In this document: positions 1 to 6,329 of the stretch, piece after piece
Position numbering within the stretch: the first letter of the stretch is position 1
Layout: each line of letters opens with the position of its first letter
Source of the DNA: an uncultured Methylobacteriaceae bacterium
GTDB lineage: Bacteria > Pseudomonadota > Alphaproteobacteria > Rhizobiales > Beijerinckiaceae
NCBI GenBank assembly: GCA_937872715.1
Contig: CALMTJ010000079.1
Location: 1-6,623, forward strand
Length of the DNA: 6,623 bases
Reading direction: 5' to 3'
Made by a program: the position numbers and the translations under genes
The notes under the pieces: model-generated
What the model saw: the letters and a program-made list of their open reading frames with translations, nothing else
Database searches by the model: none
Told to the model about the DNA's origin: nothing

Positions 1-5
1 GCCCG

Positions 6-848
6 GTGACGGACCCCGCGCCGGAGAACGCCGCGAATGCCGGGGAACAGCCGGCGGCCGGCAGCTCCTTCTATCTCGGCATGCGCATCCTGCCGAAGGC
101 GCAGCGCGAGGCGATGTACGCGGTCTACGGCTTCTGCCGGGTCGTCGACGACATCGCGGACGGGACCGACCCGGCGGCCGCGAAGAGGGCCGCCCTCCAG
201 GCCTGGCACGGCGATATCGACGCCCTGTTCCGCGGCGAGGTGCGGCCGAACACGGCCCCGCTCGCCGCGCCCACGACCCGCTTCCGACTCCGCGCCCAGG
301 ATTTCCACGACGTCGTCGACGGGATGGAGATGGACGCCGCCGCGGATATCCGCGCGCCCGACTGGGCAATTCTCGCCCTTTACTGCGTCCGCTTGGCGAG
401 CGCGGTCGGGCGGCTGTCCGTCCGCATCTTCGGGGTGGAGGGCGCGGATGCCGACCTCCTCGCCCATCATCTCGGCCGCGCCCTCCAGCTCACGAACATC
501 CTGCGGGACGTCGACGACGATGCGGGTATCGGCCGGCTTTACCTCCCGAGGGAAGCGCTGGAGCGGGCCGGCATGACGGATCTCGGCCCGGCGGCCGTGC
601 TCGCTCATCCCGGGCTCGACGGGGCGTGCCGGGAGGTCGGCGAGCGGGCCGAGCGCCATTACGCGGAGGCCGACCGGATCATGTCGCGCCAGCCGCGCCG
701 CGCGGTGCGGGCGCCGCGCCTCATGGAAGCGGCGTACCGGTCCGTCCTGCACCGGACGCTGGCGCGCGGATTCCACCCGCCGCGCGCGCGGGTCCGGACC
801 GGCAAGCTCCGGCTCCTCGTGGCGCTCCTCCGGCACGGCCTCGCGTGA
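6..848 (+). CDS. hpnD: Presqualene diphosphate synthase HpnD
   Basis: Condenses two farnesyl diphosphates to presqualene diphosphate, the first committed step of the HpnC/D/E squalene route; a soluble or membrane-associated trans-isoprenyl diphosphate synthase. The 280-residue product has the usual length of the squalene/phytoene synthase family. The first Asp-rich motif DDIAD is at residues 48-52, DGMEMD at 105-110, and the second Asp-rich motif NILRDVDDD at 164-172 followed by GRLYLP; these bind Mg-diphosphate. The GTG start at 6 gives a family-like N-terminus (AAGSSFY..MRILP), but a start upstream of the window cannot be excluded. A TGA at 7-9 in frame 1 overlaps this GTG and could be the stop of an upstream hpnC. 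The 3' end overlaps hpnE by 4 nt. Small departures: Asp171 where I expect Glu in the second motif, and YCVR (127-130) where YCDR is common. HpnD is preferred over HpnC because of the paired Asp-rich motifs and the gene order. Confidence 0.93.
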   Translation: MTDPAPENAANAGEQPAAGSSFYLGMRILPKAQREAMYAVYGFCRVVDDIADGTDPAAAKRAALQAWHGDIDALFRGEVRPNTAPLAAPTTRFRLRAQDFHDVVDGMEMDAAADIRAPDWAILALYCVRLASAVGRLSVRIFGVEGADADLLAHHLGRALQLTNILRDVDDDAGIGRLYLPREALERAGMTDLGPAAVLAHPGLDGACREVGERAERHYAEADRIMSRQPRRAVRAPRLMEAAYRSVLHRTLARGFHPPRARVRTGKLRLLVALLRHGLA

Positions 849-2128
849 GCGCCGGCACCGTCCACGTCGTCGGAGCCGGAATCGCGGGGCTCAGCGCCGC
901 CGTCAGGCTCGCGGAGAGCGGCCGCAAGGTCGTGCTGCACGAGGCCGCGAAGGCGGCCGGCGGACGCTGCCGCTCCTACCGCGATTCCACGCTCGATCTC
1001 GACATCGACAACGGCAACCACCTCCTCCTCTCCGCCAACTCGTCAGCGCTCGGATACGCGAAGCTGACCGGCGGGGCCGGGGCGCTCACGGAGCTTCCGT
1101 CGCCCGATTTCGACTTCGCCGATCTCGGCACGGGGGAGCGCTGGCGCGTCCGGCCGAACCGCGGCCGGCTGCCCTGGTGGATCCTCGTTCCCGGCCGGCG
1201 CGTCCCGGGGACGCGGGCGTCCGAGTATCTCGCCCTCGGCAAGCTGCTCGCGGCCCGGCCGGGGGCGACGATCGGCGAGACGATGCGGTGCGCGGGGCCA
1301 CTCTGGGACCGGCTCTGGCGGCCGGTTCTGCTGGCCGTGATGAACACCGAGCCGGCCGAGTCGGATGCCGGCCTCGCGGCCGCCGTGATCCGGGAGACGC
1401 TGGCGGCGGGGGGCGATGCCTCCCGGCCCGTGATCGCGACCGGCGGGCTCTCGGCGGCCTTCGTCGACCCGGCCCTCGCTTGGCTCGTGGCGCGGGGCGC
1501 GGAGATCCGGCTCGGCACGCGGGTGCGTGAGCTCGCGGCGGAAGGCGGCGCCGTCCGGACGCTCCGGACGACGGACGGCGCGACGGAGCTCGGGTCGGAG
1601 GATGCCGTCGTCCTCGCCGTCCCGGCCTGGGTGGCCGGGGACCTCCTGCCCGGCATCGGGACGCCGGACGAGTTCCGTGGGATCGTCAACGGCCATTTCC
1701 GGCTGACGCCGCCTCCCGGCCTGCCGCCGCTCCTCGGCATGGTCGGCAGCCTGTCGGAATGGCTGTTCGCCTATCCGGACCGGCTTTCCGTGACGATCAG
1801 CGCCGGCGACCGCCTCTTCGACACCCCGCGCGAGGAGCTGGCGAGCGCGATCTGGCGCGAGGTCTCGGCCGTCGCGGGGCTCTTCGGGCCCCTCCCGCGC
1901 TGGCAGGTCGTGAAGGAACGGCGCGCCACCTTCGCGGCGACGCCCGCCCAGAACCGGAAGCGTCCGGAGGCGGCCGGGACGGGGCTGCGGAACCTCGTTC
2001 TCGCCGGGGATTGGACGGCCACCGGGTTGCCGGCCACCATCGAAGGCGCGATACGGTCCGGGGAGAAGGCGGCGGAGGTGTTGCAACGCGGCGATACCGG
2101 GCTTTCCCGTTTCGTGTCAAAGGCGTAG
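845..2128 (+). CDS. hpnE: Hydroxysqualene dehydroxylase / squalene-forming FAD enzyme HpnE
   Basis: FAD-dependent amine oxidase/phytoene desaturase-type protein that reduces hydroxysqualene (made by HpnC from presqualene diphosphate) to squalene. The 427-residue product starts with a Rossmann dinucleotide fold: GAGIAG at residues 10-15, an acidic Glu33 at the end of the second strand, and GGRCRS at 39-44. The HpnE-typical DNGNH is at 55-59. The C-terminal FAD-contact motif LAGDWTATGLPATIEGAI is at 386-403. The reading frame is open upstream to 626, but GTG 845 is chosen because it places the Rossmann strand at the N-terminus and because GTGA overlaps the hpnD stop by 4 nt, a usual sign of translational coupling. 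The stop TAG is 2 nt before shc. The function is established for the family; assignment rests on motifs and gene order. Confidence 0.93.
   Translation: MSAGTVHVVGAGIAGLSAAVRLAESGRKVVLHEAAKAAGGRCRSYRDSTLDLDIDNGNHLLLSANSSALGYAKLTGGAGALTELPSPDFDFADLGTGERWRVRPNRGRLPWWILVPGRRVPGTRASEYLALGKLLAARPGATIGETMRCAGPLWDRLWRPVLLAVMNTEPAESDAGLAAAVIRETLAAGGDASRPVIATGGLSAAFVDPALAWLVARGAEIRLGTRVRELAAEGGAVRTLRTTDGATELGSEDAVVLAVPAWVAGDLLPGIGTPDEFRGIVNGHFRLTPPPGLPPLLGMVGSLSEWLFAYPDRLSVTISAGDRLFDTPREELASAIWREVSAVAGLFGPLPRWQVVKERRATFAATPAQNRKRPEAAGTGLRNLVLAGDWTATGLPATIEGAIRSGEKAAEVLQRGDTGLSRFVSKA
2119..2123 (+). promoter_or_regulatory. Ribosome binding site of shc
   Basis: AAAGG lies inside the last codons of hpnE, 7 nt before GTG 2131. 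It favours GTG 2131 over the in-frame ATG 2140, for which the spacing would be 16 nt. Confidence 0.5.
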
Positions 2129-2130
2129 CC

Positions 2131-4104
2131 GTGAACTTCATGTCCCCGCTCCGGGAAGGGGCGCCCCTCGACCGGCTGCCCGCCGGCCTGGACGAGCGGA
2201 TCGTCGCGGCCACCGACGCGCTCCTCAGGGCGCGGCGCGAGGACGGCCATTGGTGCTTCGAGCTCGAGGCCGACGCCACCATCCCGTCCGAATACGTCCT
2301 GCTCGTCCATTATCTCGGCGAGACGGCCGACGGCGCGCTCGAGCGCAAGATCGGCACCTATCTCCGGCGGAGGCAGGGCCCGCATGGCGGCTGGGCGCTG
2401 TTCCATGGCGGCGCGCTCGACATCAGCGCGACCGTGAAGGCCTATTTCGCGCTCAAGATGATCGGCGACGATCCCGGCGAGCCGCACATGCGGCGTGCCC
2501 GCGAGGCCATCCTGGCCCGAGGCGGCGCGCGAGCCGCGAACGTGTTCACGCGCGTCCAGCTCGCGCTCTACGGCGAGTTGTCCTGGTCGGAGGTCCCGAC
2601 CATGCCGGTCGAGATGATGCTGCTGCCGGGCTGGTTCCCGGTCCACCTGTCCAAGATGTCCTACTGGGCCCGGACGGTGATCGTGCCGATGCTCGTGCTC
2701 CAGGTCCTGAAGCCGCGCGCCCGGAACCCGCGCGACATCCACGTCGCCGAGCTCTTCGCCGGCCCGGGCGCCCCTCCCCCACCGCCGAGGCCCAGCCACG
2801 CCCATCCGGGCTGGAAGCTGTTCTTCGACGTCCTGGACCGCGCCCTGAAGAAGGCGGAGCCGTTCTGGCCGGCCCGAACGCGCGGGCGCGCCATCGCGCG
2901 CGCGATCGCCTTCACGACCGAGCGCCTGAACGGCGAGGACGGGCTTGGCGCCATCTACCCGGCCATGTCCAATTCCGTCATGATGTTCGACGCGCTGGGC
3001 TGCCCGGACACGCATCCGGACCGTGCCACCGCCCGGCGATCGATCGAGAAGCTGCTCGTCGTCAAGGACGACGAGGCCTATTGCCAGCCTTGCGTGTCGC
3101 CCGTGTGGGACACGGCGCTCGCCGCCCACGCGCTCCTCGAGACGGGCGATCCCCGGGCGGAGGACGCCGCCGCCGCCGCCGCGGATTGGCTCCGTCCGCG
3201 CCAGATCCTCGACATCGTGGGCGACTGGGCGGAGCGCCGGCCGGGGTTGCGGCCCGGAGGCTGGGCCTTCCAATATGGGAACGGCCACTATCCGGACACG
3301 GACGACACGGCCGCCGTCGTCATGATGATGGACCGGCTGCGCGGCCGCCGCCCGGAGGGCGGCCTGAACGACGAGGCGATCGCGCGGGCGCACGAGTGGA
3401 TCGAGGGCATGCGCAGCCGGAACGCCGGCTGGGGCGCCTTCGACATCGACAACGACTACCAGTACCTGAACAACATCCCGTTCGCCGATCACGGCGCCCT
3501 GCTCGACCCCCCGACCGTGGACGTATCCGCGCGCTGCGTCGGCATGCTGGCGCAGCTCGGCGAGCCGAAGGACGGCACCCGCATGAGGGAGGCGGTCGGG
3601 TATCTCCTGAAGGAGCAGGAGCCGGACGGGAGCTGGTTCGGCCGCTGGGGCGTGAACTACGTCTATGGCACGTGGTCGGCGCTCTGCGCGCTGAACGCGG
3701 CCGGCGTCGACGGCGGGGACGGGCCGGTCCGCAGGGCGGTCGGCTGGCTCCTCTCCATCCAGAACCCCGACGGGGGCTGGGGCGAGGATTGCGACAGCTA
3801 CAAGCTCGATTACCGCGGCTACGAGCCCGCCGCCTCGCGTCCCTCTCAGACGGCCTGGGCGCTGCTCGGGCTGATGGCGGCCGGGGAAGCGGACCACCCG
3901 GCCGTGGCCCGCGGCATCGCCTACCTGTCCGCCTCCCAGGAGGAGGACGGGCTCTGGCCCGAGGAGGACTACACCGGCGGCGGCTTCCCGCGCGTCTTCT
4001 ACCTGCGTTATCACGGATATGCGAAATACTTCCCGCTCTGGGCGATGGCCCGCTACCGCAACCTCAAACGCTCGAACTCGCGAGAGGTCGTCTGGGGGCT
4101 GTGA
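2131..4104 (+). CDS. shc: Squalene-hopene cyclase (HpnF)
   Basis: Cyclises squalene to the pentacyclic hopene and hopanol; a monotopic inner-membrane protein. The 657-residue product has normal family length. The catalytic acid motif DTDD is at 389-392 after PGGWAFQYGN. QW-type repeats stabilising the alpha/alpha barrels are visible at about 77-88 (YLRRRQGPHGGW), 491-502 (YLLKEQEPDGSW), 539-550 (WLLSIQNPDGGW) and 598-609 (YLSASQEEDGLW), with degenerate copies near 32-41 and 423-434. The C-terminal FP..FY..Y (Phe619, Phe623, Tyr627) matches active-site aromatics Phe601, Phe605 and Tyr609 of the Alicyclobacillus enzyme. By the same alignment Arg468 sits at the His451 position and Phe437 at the Tyr420 position. 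A Pro-rich loop is at 214-222. GTG 2131 is chosen over ATG 2140 by RBS spacing. The gene lies 2 nt after hpnE, supporting co-transcription. Confidence 0.97.
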   Translation: MNFMSPLREGAPLDRLPAGLDERIVAATDALLRARREDGHWCFELEADATIPSEYVLLVHYLGETADGALERKIGTYLRRRQGPHGGWALFHGGALDISATVKAYFALKMIGDDPGEPHMRRAREAILARGGARAANVFTRVQLALYGELSWSEVPTMPVEMMLLPGWFPVHLSKMSYWARTVIVPMLVLQVLKPRARNPRDIHVAELFAGPGAPPPPPRPSHAHPGWKLFFDVLDRALKKAEPFWPARTRGRAIARAIAFTTERLNGEDGLGAIYPAMSNSVMMFDALGCPDTHPDRATARRSIEKLLVVKDDEAYCQPCVSPVWDTALAAHALLETGDPRAEDAAAAAADWLRPRQILDIVGDWAERRPGLRPGGWAFQYGNGHYPDTDDTAAVVMMMDRLRGRRPEGGLNDEAIARAHEWIEGMRSRNAGWGAFDIDNDYQYLNNIPFADHGALLDPPTVDVSARCVGMLAQLGEPKDGTRMREAVGYLLKEQEPDGSWFGRWGVNYVYGTWSALCALNAAGVDGGDGPVRRAVGWLLSIQNPDGGWGEDCDSYKLDYRGYEPAASRPSQTAWALLGLMAAGEADHPAVARGIAYLSASQEEDGLWPEEDYTGGGFPRVFYLRYHGYAKYFPLWAMARYRNLKRSNSREVVWGL

Positions 4105-4120
4105 GAGGCAGGCCGAGAGG

Positions 4121-4354
4121 GTGAGTTCGGATTTCGCTCGCCGCCTCACCACTAAGCGCTTCAACGAGCGCCTGAGGTTGACAGCCACATTCCTGAACAA
4201 TGCCGGCATCGCGACGCTGGTCGGTGCCTTCATCCTGCTGTCATGCAGGACACGGCCAAGCTGGGCATCTACCAATGGACTTCCGTCGTGATCGCCGCGG
4301 CACTACATGTCCATGGCGCTAGCCGTCTTGGCTTTCCTTCGCAGCGAGGACTGA
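4121..4354 (+). pseudogene. Small two-helix membrane protein gene, broken by two frameshifts
   Basis: No named family recognised. Frame 2 from GTG 4121 gives a basic N-terminus (FARRLTTKRFNERLRL) and then NNAGIATLVGAFIL, the start of a membrane helix, but this frame stops at TGA 4289-4291 after 56 codons. The sensible protein continues in frame 1 from about 4240 (VMQDTAKLGIYQW, then VVIAAAL) and returns to frame 2 at about 4301 (HYMSMALAVLAFLRSED), ending at TGA 4352-4354. One base appears lost near 4237-4242 and two (or five) near 4297-4301, so the net frame is restored. Repaired, it would be about 78 residues with two membrane segments and a charged tail. AGG repeats at 4106-4112 could be the RBS. 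It starts 16 nt after shc. Either a decayed gene or two sequencing indels; no slippery heptamer suggests programmed shifting. Confidence 0.65.
4346..4350 (+). promoter_or_regulatory. Ribosome binding site of the 40-codon gene
   Basis: GAGGA is 8 nt before GTG 4359, good Shine-Dalgarno spacing. It lies within the last codons of the preceding broken gene, so the two small genes would normally be coupled. Confidence 0.5.
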
Positions 4355-4358
4355 TCGA

Positions 4359-4481
4359 GTGTCCGACCTTCACCTCCTGCTCCCGGCCATCGCAGCGCTC
4401 GTGATAGGTTTCGTCGCCATCATCTACTTCCGCCATCAAAGCCACGTTCTCGATCGCAGGTACGGACCCGATCCGAAATAG
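4359..4481 (+). CDS. 40-residue single-pass membrane protein, unknown function
   Basis: A very short gene from GTG 4359 to TAG 4479-4481. The product begins MSDLHLLLPAIAALVIGF, has one hydrophobic helix at about residues 5-23 (LHLLLPAIAALVIGFVAII), then a short basic and polar tail (YFRHQSHVLDRRYGPDPK). There is a well-placed GAGGA RBS, and the gene starts 4 nt after the stop of the upstream small gene and ends 13 to 43 nt before hpnG, so it fits the hopanoid operon. The frame is intact, unlike its neighbour. I do not recognise a family; a small inner-membrane partner or regulator is possible but is only inference. The main alternative is that it is a chance ORF; the spacing, the RBS and the clean helix argue against this. 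Confidence 0.55.
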   Translation: MSDLHLLLPAIAALVIGFVAIIYFRHQSHVLDRRYGPDPK

Positions 4482-4524
4482 CCGGCGGAGATAGGTGGGT
4501 GAGCCCGTTCGGGTCGTTCGACGG

Positions 4525-5208
4525 ATGCCCGCCAACACCATCATCGTCGTTTGCGGGCTGAGCCAGGAGGCCCGCATCGCGCGGGGGCATGGCGTCGCCG
4601 CCGTGGCGGGCGGTGGACGAAGCGCCGGACTCGCGGACAAGCTGGCCGGTCTCGATCCGGCAGCCTGCGCGGCGGTGGTGAGCTTCGGGCTGGCCGGCGC
4701 GCTCGATCCCGCGTTGCCGGTGGCCGCGATCGCCCTCCCGAGAACCGTGTTATTCGACGGACAGGCTTACGCGACGTCGGACCGCATCCGCACCCGCTGG
4801 GCGGACAGGCTGGCGGCGACGGGAGAGCAACACTCCGACGCGTCGCTCGCGGGCAGCGACACGCCCCTGCTCACGGCCCGTGAGAAGGCGAGGCTCCGGG
4901 CCGAGACGGGCGGCGCGGTCGTCGACATGGAATCGCACGTCGCCGCGGTGTTCGCCGCGCGGCACGGCCTTCCGTTCGCGGCGCTCCGGGTGATCTCGGA
5001 CGGGCCGGACAGGGACCTTCCGCTCGTGGCGGCCGCGGCCATGCGGCCCGACGGGTCGGTCGACATCCTCGGCGTGCTCGGCGGCCTCGCTCGCGATCCC
5101 GGCCAGATCCCGGCGTTGATCAGGACGGCGCGGGACGCGGGTGCCGCGTTCCGGACGCTACGCCGCGTTCGCGGCCTTCTGGACGACCTTCTGCGCCTTG
5201 ATCTCTGA
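4525..5208 (+). CDS. hpnG: Hopanoid-associated phosphorylase/nucleosidase HpnG
   Basis: Member of the purine nucleoside phosphorylase/MTA-SAH nucleosidase family that removes adenine from adenosylhopane, giving (phospho)ribosylhopane on the way to C35 extended hopanoids. From ATG 4525 the product has 227 residues: a first strand TIIVVCGL (5-12) followed by EARIA, the glycine-rich FGLAGAL (54-60), and VDMESHVA (133-140) with RVISDG (155-160). The last two are the nucleoside-binding Glu and catalytic-Asp signature of the fold. The frame is also open from GTG 4495, which has GGAG (4487-4490) only 4 nt upstream and would add ten residues (MGEPVRVVRR). I prefer 4525 because the family usually starts just before the VVCGL strand, but 4495 remains possible. 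The last 51 nt overlap the 3' end of convergent hpnH. Confidence 0.88.
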   Translation: MPANTIIVVCGLSQEARIARGHGVAAVAGGGRSAGLADKLAGLDPAACAAVVSFGLAGALDPALPVAAIALPRTVLFDGQAYATSDRIRTRWADRLAATGEQHSDASLAGSDTPLLTAREKARLRAETGGAVVDMESHVAAVFAARHGLPFAALRVISDGPDRDLPLVAAAAMRPDGSVDILGVLGGLARDPGQIPALIRTARDAGAAFRTLRRVRGLLDDLLRLDL

Positions 5209-6303
5209 CAGCTTCTGCTGGACGTTCCGCGAGAAGACGTACTCCGCCGGCCGCTGTCCCTCGAGCGAGATCTCGGGCGCCATCGGGCCTTCGGTGTTGA
5301 TCCCGAACAGCGCGACCTTCGCGGCCGCCCAGGGGCGCCGGATCGTGTCCCGCACGGCGGAGGCCTCGAAGCCGGAATGCACCATGCAATCGGCGCATTT
5401 TTCATAGTTTCCGACGCCGTAATTGTCCCAGTTCGTGTCGTCCATCAGCTCGCGGAAGGTCTTCGCGTAGCCCTCGCCGAGGAGGTAGCAGGGCTTCTGC
5501 CAGCCGAACACGGTGCGGGTCGGGTTGCCCCAGGGGGTGCACTTGTAGGTCTGGTTGCCGGCCAGGAAGTCGAGGAACATCGACGACTGGTTGAACGCCC
5601 ACTTCTTGCCGCGCTGCCCCCGCCGGAATACGCCGCGGAAGATCTCCTTCGTCTTGGCGCGGTTCAGGAAGTGCTTCTGGTCGGGCGCGCGCTCGTAGGC
5701 GTAGCCCGGGGACACCGTGATGCCGTCGACGCCGAGCGCCGTCACCGTGTCGAAGAAGTTCGCGACGCGCTCGGGATCCGCGTCGTTGAAGAAGGTGCAG
5801 TTGATCGTGACCCGGAAGCCCTTCTCCTTGGCGAGCTTCAGGGCGGCGACGGCCTTGTCGTAGACGCCCGCCTTGCAGACGGACTTGTCGTGCATCTGCT
5901 CGTCGCCGTCGAGGTGGATCGACCAGGTGAAGTAGGGTGACGGCCTGTAATCGTCGATCTTCTTCTCCAGGAGCAGCGCGTTCGTGCAGACGATCGCGTA
6001 TTTCCTGCGCGCGATGATGCCTTGGACGATCTTCGGCAGGTCGCGGTGGATCAGCGGCTCGCCGCCCGCCATCACGATGATGGGCGCGCCGCACTCGTCG
6101 ACGGCTCCGAGCGCGTCCTCGACGGAGATGCGCTTGTTCAGGATCTCGTCGGGATAGTCGATCTTCCCGCAGCCGGCGCAGGCCAGGTTGCAGCGGAAGA
6201 GCGGCTCGAGCATCAGCACGAGCGGGTAGCGTTTGACGCCTTTCAGGTGCTGCCGGACGACGTAGCTGCCGACATCGATGACCTGGCGTATCGGGATTCC
6301 CAC
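5158..6303 (-). CDS. hpnH: Radical SAM adenosylhopane synthase HpnH
   Basis: Uses S-adenosylmethionine and a [4Fe-4S] cluster to add a 5'-deoxyadenosyl radical to hopene, giving adenosylhopane, the first side-chain extension step. With 381 residues it has the usual length. The radical SAM cluster motif CxxxCxxC is Cys38-Cys42-Cys45 (RCNLACAGC), preceded by LMLEPLF; the SAM-contacting GGEP is at 80-83. The C-terminal region, which I associate with the HpnH-specific domain DUF3463, has further cysteines at about 255, 272, 303 and 306 (KCADC). GTG 6303-6301 is chosen because it gives the family-like start MGIPIRQV and lies 9 nt after GAGG (6316-6313); GTG 6309 would leave 3 nt. It follows ispH by 26 nt, so it is probably co-transcribed with it. 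Its TAG end lies inside hpnG on the opposite strand. Confidence 0.95.
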   Translation of the reverse strand: MGIPIRQVIDVGSYVVRQHLKGVKRYPLVLMLEPLFRCNLACAGCGKIDYPDEILNKRISVEDALGAVDECGAPIIVMAGGEPLIHRDLPKIVQGIIARRKYAIVCTNALLLEKKIDDYRPSPYFTWSIHLDGDEQMHDKSVCKAGVYDKAVAALKLAKEKGFRVTINCTFFNDADPERVANFFDTVTALGVDGITVSPGYAYERAPDQKHFLNRAKTKEIFRGVFRRGQRGKKWAFNQSSMFLDFLAGNQTYKCTPWGNPTRTVFGWQKPCYLLGEGYAKTFRELMDDTNWDNYGVGNYEKCADCMVHSGFEASAVRDTIRRPWAAAKVALFGINTEGPMAPEISLEGQRPAEYVFSRNVQQKLSEIKAQKVVQKAANAA

Positions 6304-6312
6304 GTGCACTCG

Positions 6313-6316
6313 CCTC
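6313..6316 (-). promoter_or_regulatory. Ribosome binding site of hpnH
   Basis: On the minus strand GAGG lies 9 nt before GTG 6303 and 3 nt before GTG 6309; the spacing decides for 6303. It sits in the short ispH-hpnH gap (6304-6329), which has no terminator-like hairpin. Confidence 0.45.
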
Positions 6317-6329
6317 GTCTTGAAAGGGG

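Noticed and set aside
1..9. Possible last codons of an upstream hpnC (Ala-Arg-stop in frame 1)
   Set aside because: Three codons are too few to support a feature, although a GTGA overlap with hpnD fits the expected hpnC-hpnD order.
626..844. In-frame extension of hpnE upstream into hpnD
   Set aside because: The extension is low-complexity Arg/Ala/Pro sequence encoded within hpnD, and the FAD fold starts right after GTG 845.
2250..4124. A 624-codon open frame on the plus strand inside shc
   Set aside because: A shifted-frame shadow of shc with Arg/Ala/Pro-rich, domain-free sequence.
4120..4150. Inverted repeat GGTGAG...CTCACC and the palindrome AAGCGCTT (4154-4161)
   Set aside because: The 6-bp arms have a loop of about 19 nt and no T-run, so there is no terminator; they overlap the small gene and can arise by chance.
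4178..4183. Perfect TTGACA resembling a -35 box
   Set aside because: The matching position 17 nt downstream is TGCCGG, not a -10 box, and the bases code for Leu-Thr in the small membrane gene.
1771..4275. An 834-codon open frame on the minus strand antisense to hpnE and shc
   Set aside because: It lies opposite two well-supported enzymes. Its translation is rich in Arg, Ala, Gly, Pro and Val with no recognisable domain, as expected from high-G+C codon bias.
4232..4302. Programmed ribosomal frameshifting as explanation for the broken small gene
   Set aside because: There is no slippery heptamer at either shift point, and two shifts of opposite sense would be needed; decay or indel errors are simpler.
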